This document shows positions 23,073-33,409 of a stretch of 64,000 nt of DNA, piece by piece; positions within the stretch are counted from its first letter, which is position 1, and the number at the start of each line of letters is the position of its first letter. The DNA comes from RYN-428 sp035551995 (GTDB lineage Bacteria; Planctomycetota; Phycisphaerae; Tepidisphaerales; Tepidisphaeraceae). The notes beneath the pieces are model-generated. The model saw only the letters and a list, made by a program, of their open reading frames with translations, ran no database searches and was not told the origin of the DNA. A program made the translations under genes and the position numbers. The stretch covers positions 1 through 64,000 of the forward strand of contig DASZME010000072.1 in NCBI GenBank assembly GCA_035551995.1. Reading direction: 5' to 3'.

Positions 23073-26000
23073 GTGCGACGCTATATACAGCCTTGGTCTG
23101 GTTCCGCGCGCCGAAAATTTCGCGCGGCCGTCGGATCGGTCGTTCAGACACTGGAATCGCGCACGCTGCTGTCGGCCAGCACGCTGCCGTTTGTCTTGAA
23201 CTTTAACGCGTCGGCGGGGGGCGTCGTCGATGCCGCCGGCCAGGGGACCGGCTTCACCGGCGTCCAGGCCAACCGCCTGGGAACCCAACTCCAGCCCAAC
23301 CTCATCCATCTTCTGCCGGCTTCCGGTGAGCTGGACATCACCACCACCGGCAATTCAACCGCCGGAAGTAATTACGGAACCGACAACACCGGCGTCAACG
23401 CGCTACAGACTCAGTTCGACGCGACCACCAGCGGCTTTACCATCACCACGCGCCTCAAAGGGCCTCTCTCGCAACTATCGGCGGCCTATGAACAAGGCGG
23501 CGTTTTCTTCGGACCCGATCAGGATAACTACATCAAATTCGTCGCCCTCGACGATTCGACGCAAGGCCAGATTCTTCAGTTCACCGATGAGCAGAAAGCC
23601 AGCACGCACACGCTGACGGCCAATCAAAGCATCGGCAGTTTCGCGGCGATCAACACGCTGGACCTGCGCCTGACCGGCGACGCGGCGACCGGCATCGTCA
23701 CGGCCAGTTATTCCATCAACGGCGCCGCTTATGTGGCCATGAGCGGAAGCGTCGCGCTAACGGGCGCCGAAAGGACGGCGTTTTTCAACGCGACCGGCGA
23801 CGGCGGAATTATCACGTCGGCCAAGAATAACCTGGCGCCGGTTACGGTGGCGTTTACTCATTTTGAAATAGACGCAGGGTCGAAGGTCAAGCCGGTTCCG
23901 TCGGTGTCGCATACCGACCCCGCCCCCGGCGCGACCAACGTGAATCGCGACGATTTTATTTCCGCGGATCTGCTTCTTCCCAACGACGCGCTGAGCGCCG
24001 CCACCGTCACTTCCGCCAACGTGATGCTCTTTAATACCCTCACCCACGCGATGATTCCGGCGACGGTCAACACGTCCGGCGGGGGCGATACCATCGTCCT
24101 CCAGCCCCAGGCGCTGCTGGCGGCCAATACGGAATACACATTTACCATTGGCGCCGGCGTCAAGGATCGCAGCGGCGCGAGTTTTACGCCGTACACGATG
24201 ACCTTCACCACCGGGACCGGCGGGGGGAACGTCGATCCTTCGATTGCATTCGACAAAGTCGCGCTTCCCACCACGACCGGCAACGTCTTCACCTGCCTGA
24301 AGATCGGTCCCGACGGCATGTTGTACGCTTCGGAGCAGGACGGGCGGATTTTCCGTTATACGATCGAGCCCGACGGAACGCTGAGCGCGCCGCAGATCAT
24401 CACCAGCCTGCAAACCGCCGAGGGCGGGCAGCGGCTGGTGACGGGTTTCTGCTTCGATCCCGCGGCCACCGCCGCCGATCCGATCATCTGGGTTTCCAAC
24501 GGTTTTTACGGGCAGACCGACGCGCCCAACTGGTCGGGCAAGATTACGAAAATGAGCGGTCCCAACCTGGCCACGGTTCAGGACATGGTGGTGAATCTGC
24601 CGCGTTCGATCCTCAATCACATGACCAACACGCCGACGTTCGGACCCGACGGCGCCCTTTATATTCCCCAGGGAAGCAACACCGCCTACGGCGCCCCCGA
24701 CAGCACCTGGGGCAACCGCCCGGAAGATCTTCTCAGCGCGGCCATCTTGCGCCTGGACGTCACCAAGCTCACTCCCGGCGCCCCCCTGGACGTCAAGACG
24801 CCCGACGGCGGGGGAACGTATAACCCCTTCGCCGCCGGCGCGCCGCTGACGCTTTACGCCACCGGCGTGCGAAACAGCTTTCAGATCCTGTGGGACGAAA
24901 ACGGCGTACTGTGGGCGCCGACTAACGGGTCTGCATCCGGCGGCGACGGGCCGGGGTTCCCCAACGCCGCCAACGGCACGCGAATCGATACCGGCATGCC
25001 CTACTCCGGCCCCGCCGTCGCGCCGGTCAACGCCATCCCGCAGACCGAAGACGACTGGCTCTACAGCATCGTCCAGGGAGGCTACTACGGCCATCCCGAT
25101 CCCGCGCGCGGCGAGTATGTGATCGACGGCGGCAATCCCACCGCCGGCAACGATCCCGAGGAAATCAGCGACTACCCCGTCGGCACACAGCCTGACCCCA
25201 ACTACCGCGGCGGCACGCAATCCAACACCAGCGTCCGCGGGTCGGTTTATGACCTTGGCGCCCACCATTCTCCCGACGGCATCATCGAATATCACGGTAG
25301 CGCCTTCGGGGGAGCGCTCGACGGAAAATTGCTGATTGCCGAGTACAGCGGCGGCGACGACATCCTCGTCGTCACGCGCGGCGCTAACGGAACCGTCGCC
25401 GATACCGAACGTGGCTTTACCGGAATGACCGATTTCACCAATCCCCTCAGCCTCGTCGAGGACACCAACTCCGGAGATATTTACGTCGCCGAGTATGGCG
25501 GCGCCCAGATCACCCTGCTCAAACCCCACGTGGCGGCGCAAGTGGGCGGCGTGCTTTCAGTCGATAAATCGCTGCTCGTCTTCAATGACGTAACCACCGC
25601 CTCCAGCGGCGGGACCGGGCCAAGTCCCAGCCAGACCATCACGCTGACCAATACCGGGACCGGCGCGATGAATTTCGCCGCCGGCGCGCTCAAGGTCGTT
25701 GACGACACGACCGTAGCCGGGGACGACTCGACGGCGTTTTCGATCGTCAACGCGGCGAGCCTTCCTTCAACGCTGCTGCCGGGCCAATCGTTCGCCATCC
25801 AGGTGAATTTCACCGCCACCAAGGTCGCGATACAGGCGGCTATCCTCCAGATCCAATCCACCAACGCCGGCGGCGCGGTCCTGACCGTCTCGCTGCACGG
25901 CATCGGAACCACGGGCCTCGGCGGAACAAACGAGCCGTCGCTTCCGCGCATCCTGCGCGCCTTCGATATCCCGACCATCACCGGCGACGGCCCCAACGAC

Positions 26001-28658
26001 TCCAACCAGAATCAGACGGTCTATCCGGCCAAGCCAGATCCTTCGTCGCAAGAAGTTGTCATGCCACGCTTGGTGAAGGCCGGGGCGGGGCCGGTGACGA
26101 TCACGCCGCTGGCGTCGTTCAACGTCACCGGTCAGCCCGCGGCCCGCTTCGGCTACTACACGCCCGGCACGCCGAGCGAAAGCACCGAGCTGTTTACGTT
26201 TTCGCAGGGCGATTCGCAGACCACCAGCCCGACGGCACTTGGATCGACGGTGTTCGATCCCGGCTCGGCCGACTTTGGCCTGTACGCGCAGTTCCCTCAC
26301 TTTATCGACAACGGCGAAGAGCGTATCGCGTATAGCGAAGACGCATTGAACACATGGGACACCAGCGTCCCCCGAAAGTTCCGGTTCTTTCCGCTTGAAA
26401 ACCCCGACGGATCGATCGTTCCCAACGCCTACGTTTTCGCGGCCGAAGATTACAACCTGCAATACGATTCCAACGATATCGTCGCCATTATTCGAAACGT
26501 TAAGCCGGCGCCGGGCGCGGTGGGCGGCGCGGTGCTGGGCCTGCAAAACCCCAATAACTTCCCCTATCCCGATCGCCTCACTTTTAACAGGGTGCAGAAC
26601 CAGGACCCGACGTATGGAGACATCGTTCACGATACCAATAGTCTGGTCGTCGAAAACACCGGCGATCAGCCGCTGCTGATCAGTTCACTGACGCTCAGCG
26701 ACCCGACCAATTGGACGGTGTCGCCGTCACAGCCTCTGAATACGCCGATCGCGCCCGGCGCCACCATGACGATCACGATCAAATTCACCGCGACAAAAGT
26801 CCCCGCCCACTCTACCAATGAAACAAACGATACCACCAATGCCGATCATATATCGGTTACCCAGGCCGGCGGCGTTTACGACGACACGCTCACGATCGCC
26901 AGCAACGACCCAAATCTACGAACCAAGGCGATTCAGCTTGAAGGATATTGGCAGCATAGCTCGGGCAGCGAGGAAGAGCCGGGATTACAGACGCTGGTCA
27001 ATCTCATGGCTGGTTACGACACGGTCATCTCGACGACCCAGCGGCCCAACTATCCAAACGCCAGCCCCAGCACTCCAACATACTACGGCGAAGAAGTGAA
27101 CTCGCCCTACTGGGTCGCGGCCGATCCTTCCCAGAGCGTGACGGCGTTTCAGGTCGCGGCGTTTCACAATCAGAATACGTCCACGACGCTATACTGGTAT
27201 CCGACGACCACCGGTACGCCGGTGAAAAACAAGCTATACACAACCGTCGCCGACGAAGGGCAGTCGCTGTTGCCGCACGTGCTGGGATCCACGACCAAGC
27301 TTGCCACCGCCAGTTTCAGCACGTCGTCGGTTTTCGGCTGGGATCTCGACGGCAACTTCAGCGACGACGCGCTGAATAAAACTCCCGGCCACCAGGTTCG
27401 CTTCTTTCCGTTGCGCGACCGTGACGGGAACATCGTCACCAATACGTGGATCATGGTCTGCGACTACCACGCCAGCGACGGTTACCAAAATTTTGATTTC
27501 CAGGACAACGTCTACATCGTCACCAACATGCGCCCGGCAAAAGCCCCGGCGACGCCGACGGATTTGCAAGCGGTCGGCTCCGGCTCCGGCGTTCTGCTGG
27601 AATGGGCGCCGGTGGTTTATGCCGCTGGTGTTGGCTATGACATCTATCGAAGTGCGTCGGCCTCGGGCGCGTACACGCTGTTAAACGCTTCGCCGATTGC
27701 GGCGACCAGTTTCGTCGACGCGGGCGTCGCCAGCGGCGCCACCGCGTACTATAAAGTAGTCGCCGTCGGCGGCGACGGCGCGGTCTCCGTGCCGGCCACC
27801 GCGTTCGCTACCTCCCTCGGCGGCGTCGCGGTCACCGCTCCCACCGTCGCGCCGACGCTGGGCGGAACCCCGGCGTCGACGTCGATCGCCTTAAGCTGGA
27901 CCGCCGTCCCCGGCGCCACAAGCTACCGCATTCAGCGCATGGGCGCCGAAAACCTGTTTCATGATGTCGCGTCCGGAATCACCGCGACCAGCTATACAGA
28001 CAGCGGCCTTACCGCATCCACCGCTTACATCTATCAGGTTCGCGGCGAGAACGCCGCCGGCGCCGGGCCCTACGGCGCGCCGGCCACGTTTAGCACGACC
28101 GCCGTCCAGTCTGTAAAGTTGACCAGCGTCAACATCAACACGACGACGGTGGGCAGTACGACTCCGGTAGGTACCAATGGCTACAACGTCGTCGCCGGCG
28201 GCGCCGACATCTACACCACGGCCGACTCGTTTCGATTCGACTATGAACAGATTACCGGAGATTTTGACATCAGCGTGCAGATCACGTCGCTGAATGGCGC
28301 CACGTCCGTGGACGCAAAGGCGGGCCTGATGGCGCGGATGTCGCTGAATTCCAATAGCGCCATGGCCTTCATGGGCGCCACCGCGGCGGATCTGTATCGT
28401 TTCACCACGCGCGCCGGCACGGGCGCCGCCGACGTCAACGTCAAATCCGCGGAGCAGCCGGCGTTTCCCAATGTGTGGGTGCGCCTTCAACGCGTGGGAA
28501 ACATTCTTACAGGCTACCGGAGCACCGACGGCGTTACCTGGACCAAGACCGGCTCGATCACGCTCGCCCTGAACGCCACTTTGTATGTCGGCCTGGCGAC
28601 CAGCGGGCATAGCGCCACGGGCACGACGACAGCCGCCTACGCTAATTTTCAGGGATAG
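23073..28658 (+). CDS. Giant multidomain secreted/surface protein with planctomycete LESRTLLSA N-terminus
   Basis: A protein of about 1861 residues. The basic N-terminus ends in the planctomycete signature LESRTLLSA (27-35). Approximate domain order: LamG-like beta domain 36-270, Ig-like domain 275-380 (DPAPGATNVNRDDFISADLL), and a beta-propeller of the glucose-dehydrogenase type 390-820 (FTCLKIGPDGMLYASEQDGR). Then come two ASH-type beta domains near 830-945 and 1190-1290, two fibronectin-III domains 1491-1584 and 1593-1677, and a C-terminal DUF1349/LamG-like module. The start is the GTG at 23073, seven bases after GGAGA. It likely acts outside the cytoplasm; ligand unknown. It converges on the neighbouring kelch protein with an 11-base gap. 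Confidence 0.82.
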   Translation: MRRYIQPWSGSARRKFRAAVGSVVQTLESRTLLSASTLPFVLNFNASAGGVVDAAGQGTGFTGVQANRLGTQLQPNLIHLLPASGELDITTTGNSTAGSNYGTDNTGVNALQTQFDATTSGFTITTRLKGPLSQLSAAYEQGGVFFGPDQDNYIKFVALDDSTQGQILQFTDEQKASTHTLTANQSIGSFAAINTLDLRLTGDAATGIVTASYSINGAAYVAMSGSVALTGAERTAFFNATGDGGIITSAKNNLAPVTVAFTHFEIDAGSKVKPVPSVSHTDPAPGATNVNRDDFISADLLLPNDALSAATVTSANVMLFNTLTHAMIPATVNTSGGGDTIVLQPQALLAANTEYTFTIGAGVKDRSGASFTPYTMTFTTGTGGGNVDPSIAFDKVALPTTTGNVFTCLKIGPDGMLYASEQDGRIFRYTIEPDGTLSAPQIITSLQTAEGGQRLVTGFCFDPAATAADPIIWVSNGFYGQTDAPNWSGKITKMSGPNLATVQDMVVNLPRSILNHMTNTPTFGPDGALYIPQGSNTAYGAPDSTWGNRPEDLLSAAILRLDVTKLTPGAPLDVKTPDGGGTYNPFAAGAPLTLYATGVRNSFQILWDENGVLWAPTNGSASGGDGPGFPNAANGTRIDTGMPYSGPAVAPVNAIPQTEDDWLYSIVQGGYYGHPDPARGEYVIDGGNPTAGNDPEEISDYPVGTQPDPNYRGGTQSNTSVRGSVYDLGAHHSPDGIIEYHGSAFGGALDGKLLIAEYSGGDDILVVTRGANGTVADTERGFTGMTDFTNPLSLVEDTNSGDIYVAEYGGAQITLLKPHVAAQVGGVLSVDKSLLVFNDVTTASSGGTGPSPSQTITLTNTGTGAMNFAAGALKVVDDTTVAGDDSTAFSIVNAASLPSTLLPGQSFAIQVNFTATKVAIQAAILQIQSTNAGGAVLTVSLHGIGTTGLGGTNEPSLPRILRAFDIPTITGDGPNDSNQNQTVYPAKPDPSSQEVVMPRLVKAGAGPVTITPLASFNVTGQPAARFGYYTPGTPSESTELFTFSQGDSQTTSPTALGSTVFDPGSADFGLYAQFPHFIDNGEERIAYSEDALNTWDTSVPRKFRFFPLENPDGSIVPNAYVFAAEDYNLQYDSNDIVAIIRNVKPAPGAVGGAVLGLQNPNNFPYPDRLTFNRVQNQDPTYGDIVHDTNSLVVENTGDQPLLISSLTLSDPTNWTVSPSQPLNTPIAPGATMTITIKFTATKVPAHSTNETNDTTNADHISVTQAGGVYDDTLTIASNDPNLRTKAIQLEGYWQHSSGSEEEPGLQTLVNLMAGYDTVISTTQRPNYPNASPSTPTYYGEEVNSPYWVAADPSQSVTAFQVAAFHNQNTSTTLYWYPTTTGTPVKNKLYTTVADEGQSLLPHVLGSTTKLATASFSTSSVFGWDLDGNFSDDALNKTPGHQVRFFPLRDRDGNIVTNTWIMVCDYHASDGYQNFDFQDNVYIVTNMRPAKAPATPTDLQAVGSGSGVLLEWAPVVYAAGVGYDIYRSASASGAYTLLNASPIAATSFVDAGVASGATAYYKVVAVGGDGAVSVPATAFATSLGGVAVTAPTVAPTLGGTPASTSIALSWTAVPGATSYRIQRMGAENLFHDVASGITATSYTDSGLTASTAYIYQVRGENAAGAGPYGAPATFSTTAVQSVKLTSVNINTTTVGSTTPVGTNGYNVVAGGADIYTTADSFRFDYEQITGDFDISVQITSLNGATSVDAKAGLMARMSLNSNSAMAFMGATAADLYRFTTRAGTGAADVNVKSAEQPAFPNVWVRLQRVGNILTGYRSTDGVTWTKTGSITLALNATLYVGLATSGHSATGTTTAAYANFQG

Positions 28659-28669
28659 TCTCGTGTCGC

Positions 28670-31285
28670 CTATTTCACTGGCGAAGCCCCCGGCGCCGGG
28701 ATCAGGCTAAACCAGTCGAAGTTTCCGACCGCGCCTTTCGAGCTGTTTTTGTCCATCAGGATTTTCATGACAAAGGTGCCGGCCGGCAATGTGACTTTGC
28801 CGGACGTTACAGTCTGGAGGCTGGTCCAGTCGCCGGTGTTGGGGACGGCGATGGACGCTGTTTTCACGCCGTTTCCGAAATCCGCGTGAAACGCGGCTCC
28901 GGTCCCCGCGTTATCGACCGAAGACTGTAATTCATAGGCCCCGGCGGTGGCTATGTTAACAGTATATGTGAGCCATTCTCCCGCCGCGGTGTAGCCGACG
29001 TGATAGCCATTCGATCCGCCGACTTGTATATCGACGGCGTCGCCGGGACGGTAGCCGGCGCCGCCGAGGTTGGCCGGCGTCGTGTCGTGGTAGGCAAGAC
29101 CTTCGCCGCCTGAATTATAGTCTTCGGTTTCGATCGTCTGACCGACGTTAAAGGGCGTCCCGCTGAACGGAGCACCTGTGACAGGCGGAGGGAGAATCAT
29201 CGGCGGCGTTACGATCGGCGCCGGGATCAATTCAAACCAGTCGAAGTTTCCGACCGCCTTACTGGATGCGTTGGCGTCGAGGTCAATCCGCATGACATAC
29301 GTGCCCGGCGCCAGCGTGACGGGACTGGACGTGACGGTCTGATATTTTTGCCAGTTTCCGGTGTTGGGAACCGATAGGGTCGAGGTGGCGATACCGTTGC
29401 CGAGATCGGCATGGAACGTTCCGCCTTTAGCGGTGTTGGCGACGGAAGCTTGCAATTCATAGGAACCGGCCGTCGTCACGTTGATCGTATAATTAAGCCA
29501 TTCGCCGCTGACGGCATAGCCGACGTCGTACCCGTTCGATCCGCCGGCCTGTACATCGACGGCGTCGGTGGGACGGTAGGCGGCGGCGCCAAGGTTTGTG
29601 GGCGTGGTGTCGTGATAGGCGACGCCTTCGCCGCCGGTGTCGTAGTTTTCGGCTTCGATCGTCTGGCCGACGACGAACGGCGCCGCCAGAAAAGGCGCTT
29701 CGGCCGCGGGGGTTACCGGCGGGATGACCGGCGTCGCGTCGGGCCACTGGCCGATCCAGACATTCTTCACGCCGGCGACGTCGTTGGCGGGGTAGCCGTT
29801 GGCCAGGATCAATTCGTTGTTCCACGGCGCCACCACCGCTCCTTGCAGGATGCCGGGGAGAGTCGCCTGGAGAAGAAACCAGCGGTCGGTGGCGGGATCA
29901 TATTCCTGGATGATGTTGGTGGAATCGGAGTCGTCGATTTGCCCGCCGGCGATGACAAGCATGCCGTCGTGGACGAAAGTGGAATCTTCGTCATGGGACA
30001 ACGGGATGGGAATGGGCGCCAATGTCGTCCATGTGTCGGTGGACGGATCATAGGCGTAGTTGCCTGTTTGCTGGCGGTGATACACTTCATGACCGGTCTC
30101 GCCGGCGAAGGTGTAGATTAAGCCGTTGTAAGCAATGGCGGAGGAGTGGACGCGCGGATCGGGAAGCGGTGCTTTGGTCTGCCAGGTCGCAGTGCCGGCG
30201 GCAACCTGGCTGAGATCCAGCGCCCAGTGATCGCCGTGATCGGTAACGCGGTCCTGGCCCTGGTTTCCGCCGAAGTAGTGAAGCTCTCCATCGACAATCG
30301 CCGCGTCTCCCGCGCCGACCGTCACAGGCAACGGCGGAAGCTGCGACCAGGTGTTGGCGGTCGTGTCGTAGGCGTACACGTTATCGACGATGATCTGGCC
30401 TTGAATCGTTCCCTCAAACCCGCCGACCAGGTAGATAATCCCCGTCGATTGATCGACGGCGACCTCCGCGTGCGTCTGCGGCCCCGGCATCATCCCGAGC
30501 GATTTCCAGACGTTGGTGGCGGGGTTGTAGACTTGATAGGTATCGCTGACGCCGCCGTCTTTGATGGTCGTCAGGCCGCCGAAGGTATAGAGCAGGCCGT
30601 TCACCATCGCCGCCTCTTGCTCGTAGGTCCCGACAGGGGACGGCGCCGCCGCTTTCCAGTTGAACGTCGTCGGATCGGCGCCGACGGCGGTGAGATTGAA
30701 CCAGTCCAGGTTCGCGGCGACCTTCAGGCCCGTTACATTATGATCGACGGTCATGCGAAGAACGTGCACGCCGGCGGTGAGCGCCACGGCTTTGCTTTCG
30801 GCGGTGTGCCAGCTCGTCCATGCCGGGGTCTTCCCGGTGGCGACCGAAGCGGTGCTCAGCGTCCCGTCAAACGTGAAATGAACGCTGGCGCCGGCGACGT
30901 TGGGGGAGGAGAATCGAACGTCGACGACATAGTTGCCGGCGACGGGCACGTTCACCGTGTATTGCAGCCAGTCCCCGGCCGCGAGGTTGGCGACGTGGTA
31001 TCCGGTGGTGGGCCCGTTTGAATCTCCCGCGTCGATTTCCACCGCGGTTTCGGCGCGATAAGGATTCGCCGACGGCGTCGTGTCGGGGTGGGCGACCTGG
31101 AACCCGGCGCCGGCTCCGCCAAGGTCAAAATTCTCCGCTTCGATCGTCTGGCCCGCGACGATCGCGGCGCCGCTATACGGGCTCGATGCGACGGCGGCGG
31201 TGAGAAGCTGGCGGCTTTCCAGCGGTTCGGGGGCAAAAAAATGATTCGAACGCGTCTTGCGTGATTTTGTTGTGAGTGACGGCAT
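28670..31285 (-). CDS. Secreted kelch-repeat protein with three CBM6/malectin-like domains
   Basis: An 871-residue protein starting at the ATG at 31285 (MPSLTTKSRKTRSN), with the planctomycete signature PLESRQLLTA at 21-30. A first carbohydrate-binding-like beta domain (about 45-180, GQTIEAENFDLGGAGAGFQV) is followed by a kelch beta-propeller (about 190-540, repeats such as LLYTFGGL, IIYLVGGF, LHYFGGNQ). Two further domains similar to the first and very similar to each other follow (about 560-700 and 730-865; both start GQTIE(A/T)E(N/D)Y). These suggest glycan binding at the cell surface. The paired C-terminal domains look like a recent internal duplication. Confidence 0.82.
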   Translation of the reverse strand: MPSLTTKSRKTRSNHFFAPEPLESRQLLTAAVASSPYSGAAIVAGQTIEAENFDLGGAGAGFQVAHPDTTPSANPYRAETAVEIDAGDSNGPTTGYHVANLAAGDWLQYTVNVPVAGNYVVDVRFSSPNVAGASVHFTFDGTLSTASVATGKTPAWTSWHTAESKAVALTAGVHVLRMTVDHNVTGLKVAANLDWFNLTAVGADPTTFNWKAAAPSPVGTYEQEAAMVNGLLYTFGGLTTIKDGGVSDTYQVYNPATNVWKSLGMMPGPQTHAEVAVDQSTGIIYLVGGFEGTIQGQIIVDNVYAYDTTANTWSQLPPLPVTVGAGDAAIVDGELHYFGGNQGQDRVTDHGDHWALDLSQVAAGTATWQTKAPLPDPRVHSSAIAYNGLIYTFAGETGHEVYHRQQTGNYAYDPSTDTWTTLAPIPIPLSHDEDSTFVHDGMLVIAGGQIDDSDSTNIIQEYDPATDRWFLLQATLPGILQGAVVAPWNNELILANGYPANDVAGVKNVWIGQWPDATPVIPPVTPAAEAPFLAAPFVVGQTIEAENYDTGGEGVAYHDTTPTNLGAAAYRPTDAVDVQAGGSNGYDVGYAVSGEWLNYTINVTTAGSYELQASVANTAKGGTFHADLGNGIATSTLSVPNTGNWQKYQTVTSSPVTLAPGTYVMRIDLDANASSKAVGNFDWFELIPAPIVTPPMILPPPVTGAPFSGTPFNVGQTIETEDYNSGGEGLAYHDTTPANLGGAGYRPGDAVDIQVGGSNGYHVGYTAAGEWLTYTVNIATAGAYELQSSVDNAGTGAAFHADFGNGVKTASIAVPNTGDWTSLQTVTSGKVTLPAGTFVMKILMDKNSSKGAVGNFDWFSLIPAPGASPVK

Positions 31286-31723
31286 ATAGGGTTGAACTTT
31301 ACCTTTGGTTTGCGGTCCGTGCGGGCGTGAAAGCGGATTTGCAAATCCCGGTGGGCCGAGGCGCGATCGCGGGAGGCGTTGCCGGCGGAATAGGCCGCGC
31401 GGCCGGCGCCTCTTCGCGAATGGGTGTTTGATGCTTGCCGGGGATGCGCAGGCGGTGGCGAGCGTTGGCCGCGCCAATTGGGAATTTGGCGACGGCTGCG
31501 GTCGTCACATTAGAGGAATTATCGTGCAGACGGGCGTGATCCCAAGGGTTTTTTTATCGGATACTCGCGATTTTGCGCTAGAAAGTTAGAGCGGAGCGGG
31601 TATGTTAAAAGAAAATTCCGGGATTATAATAAACTCAATCTTGAAACGTCTGATAGAGTGACCGCTTACTAGGATAACGAGCGGTACAACCTCGCCACAC
31701 AATCAAACAGGAAGGACCAGATC
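31286..31723. other. Divergent intergenic region
   Basis: About 440 bases without a gene between the kelch protein (minus) and the DUF1501 gene (plus). It contains a TATAAT at 31625-31630 and an AGGAAGGA Shine-Dalgarno sequence at 31709-31716 for the ATG at 31724. Nothing else is recognised. Confidence 0.5.
31625..31630 (+). promoter_or_regulatory. Candidate -10 element for the DUF1501 operon
   Basis: A perfect TATAAT lies in an AT-rich patch of an otherwise GC-rich intergenic region, about 94 bases before the DUF1501 start. The -35 is weak (ATGTTA at 17 bases). An ACCGCT...AGCGGT inverted pair follows at about 31661-31685 and could be an operator. Confidence 0.4.
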
Positions 31724-33148
31724 ATGTTTCGCCGGCTCCCCAATTACAATCCATCCGAGCACATGACCCGATTGCAGGATCTTCTGATGACTCGCCGTGA
31801 GGTGCTGCAAAACACGCGCGTGGGAATGGGTGGGTTGGCTTTGGCCATGCTCCTGGGCGAAAACATGACGGCGTCGCACGCCTCGGCGGTTACCGCCGGG
31901 CTGGCCAATCCACTGGCGCCGAAGAAGGCGCCGCTTCCCTGCAAGGCAAAGCACGTCATTCACATTTTTGCCGGCGGCGGCCCTTCGCATGTCGATACCT
32001 GGGACCCCAAGCCCGAACTGGAGAAGTATCGAGACCAGACTTTGCCCGGCCTGAATGGGCTGGCGTTCCCGTCTCCTTTTAAATTCGAGAAGATGGGCAA
32101 GTCGGGTGTGGAAGTCAGCGAGATTTTCCCGGAGTTGGGCAAGCAGATCGACGACATCGCCGTTGTCCGCTCGCTTTGGACCGATATTCCCGCCCATGAC
32201 GTGGCCACGCGATTCATGAACACCGGTTCGCTGCAGATTCCCAAACCGTCGATGGGGTCATGGGTTGTGTATGGTCTGGGCACCGAAAACCAGAACATGC
32301 CGGGCTTTATCGCCCTGGGCGGGGGCGTGGAATCGCGTCAGGCGTCGTTCCTGCCGAGCCTCTATCAGGGGGTCGGTGTTAACTATAGCAAAGGCATGGC
32401 TTTGGATAAAGTCTTGCTGAACATCCGCAATCCGTTCATCTCGTCGGAAGATCAGCGGGCCCAGCTTGATCTGGCCCGGCGTCTTAATGTCATTCATGCC
32501 GAGAAGTTGCATAAGGACGAGCAGCTCGAGGCCCGCATCGAATCGTTTGAGATGGCGTTTAAGATGCAGACCGAAGCAACGGACGCCTTTGATATCACAA
32601 AAGAGCCGAAGGAAGTCCAGGAAATGTACGGCCCGTCGAACATGGGCGCCAAGTTGCTGGTCGCGCGTCGATTGGTCGAGCGCGGCGTGCGGTTCGTTTC
32701 GGTCGATGCCGGCGGTTGGGATCATCACGCGAATATAGAAACCGCCGCCCGGCGAACCGCGGGCGACATCGATCTCCCGGCCGCGGCCCTTATTCGCGAC
32801 CTGAAAAAGCGCGGCCTGCTCGACTCGACCCTGATCATCTGGGGCGGCGAATTCGGCCGGACCGTCACCCGCGACAATGGCGGAAACGCCTCGCCCGGTC
32901 GCGATCACAATGGCCGCGCGATGTGCTGCTGGATGGCCGGCGGCGGCGTCAAAGGAGGGCATGTGCACGGCGCCACCGACGAATTCGGCGCCCGCGCCCA
33001 GGACGACAAAGTCCATATTCACGACCTGCACGCGACCGTCCTGGCGTTGCTCGGCTTCGATCATACGAAACTGACTTACCGCTATAACGGCCGTGATTTC
33101 CGCTTCACCGATAACTTCGGCAATGTCGTTAAAGACATCATCGCTTAA
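31724..33148 (+). CDS. DUF1501 family protein, Tat-exported
   Basis: A 474-residue protein with a twin-arginine-like leader (MTRREVLQNTRVGMGGLALA at about 22-41). DUF1501 motifs are clear: VIHIFAGGGPSHVDTWDPKP, LLVARRLVERGVRFVSVDAG with GWDHHANI, and STLIIWGGEFGRTVTRDNGG with GRDHNGRAMCCW. The family has an alkaline-phosphatase/sulfatase-like fold; its reaction is unknown. A strong AGGAAGGA ribosome site lies 7 bases before the ATG. It is followed by the PSCyt1/DUF1549/DUF1553 gene, its usual planctomycete partner. Confidence 0.9.
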   Translation: MFRRLPNYNPSEHMTRLQDLLMTRREVLQNTRVGMGGLALAMLLGENMTASHASAVTAGLANPLAPKKAPLPCKAKHVIHIFAGGGPSHVDTWDPKPELEKYRDQTLPGLNGLAFPSPFKFEKMGKSGVEVSEIFPELGKQIDDIAVVRSLWTDIPAHDVATRFMNTGSLQIPKPSMGSWVVYGLGTENQNMPGFIALGGGVESRQASFLPSLYQGVGVNYSKGMALDKVLLNIRNPFISSEDQRAQLDLARRLNVIHAEKLHKDEQLEARIESFEMAFKMQTEATDAFDITKEPKEVQEMYGPSNMGAKLLVARRLVERGVRFVSVDAGGWDHHANIETAARRTAGDIDLPAAALIRDLKKRGLLDSTLIIWGGEFGRTVTRDNGGNASPGRDHNGRAMCCWMAGGGVKGGHVHGATDEFGARAQDDKVHIHDLHATVLALLGFDHTKLTYRYNGRDFRFTDNFGNVVKDIIA

Positions 33149-33409
33149 CATCGCGGTGAAACGAACAGTCACGGTTTTCGACCTCGGCCAGCGCGACGCA
33201 GAGCGATTTGTTTTCCTTGCGACCCCGGTCTGAAACGGAGCGCATGGCTCCGCTTGGCGTCAAGATTCGCCGGTGGCGTGAAATGTGGAAATTGCGCGGC
33301 CGGAATCTTTTGGCCAGTCGCGGCGTATCGATTGAAAGAATTAGACGGGCGCGTCATTCGCGGCGCGCAAGCATTGATCCACGCTTTCTCCTTCAGGGGA
33401 AAAAAACGT

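Noticed and set aside
23757..25541. Minus-strand open frame (about 594 codons) inside the giant surface protein
   Set aside because: Low-complexity Gly/Arg/Val composition, no domain; shadow of the real gene.
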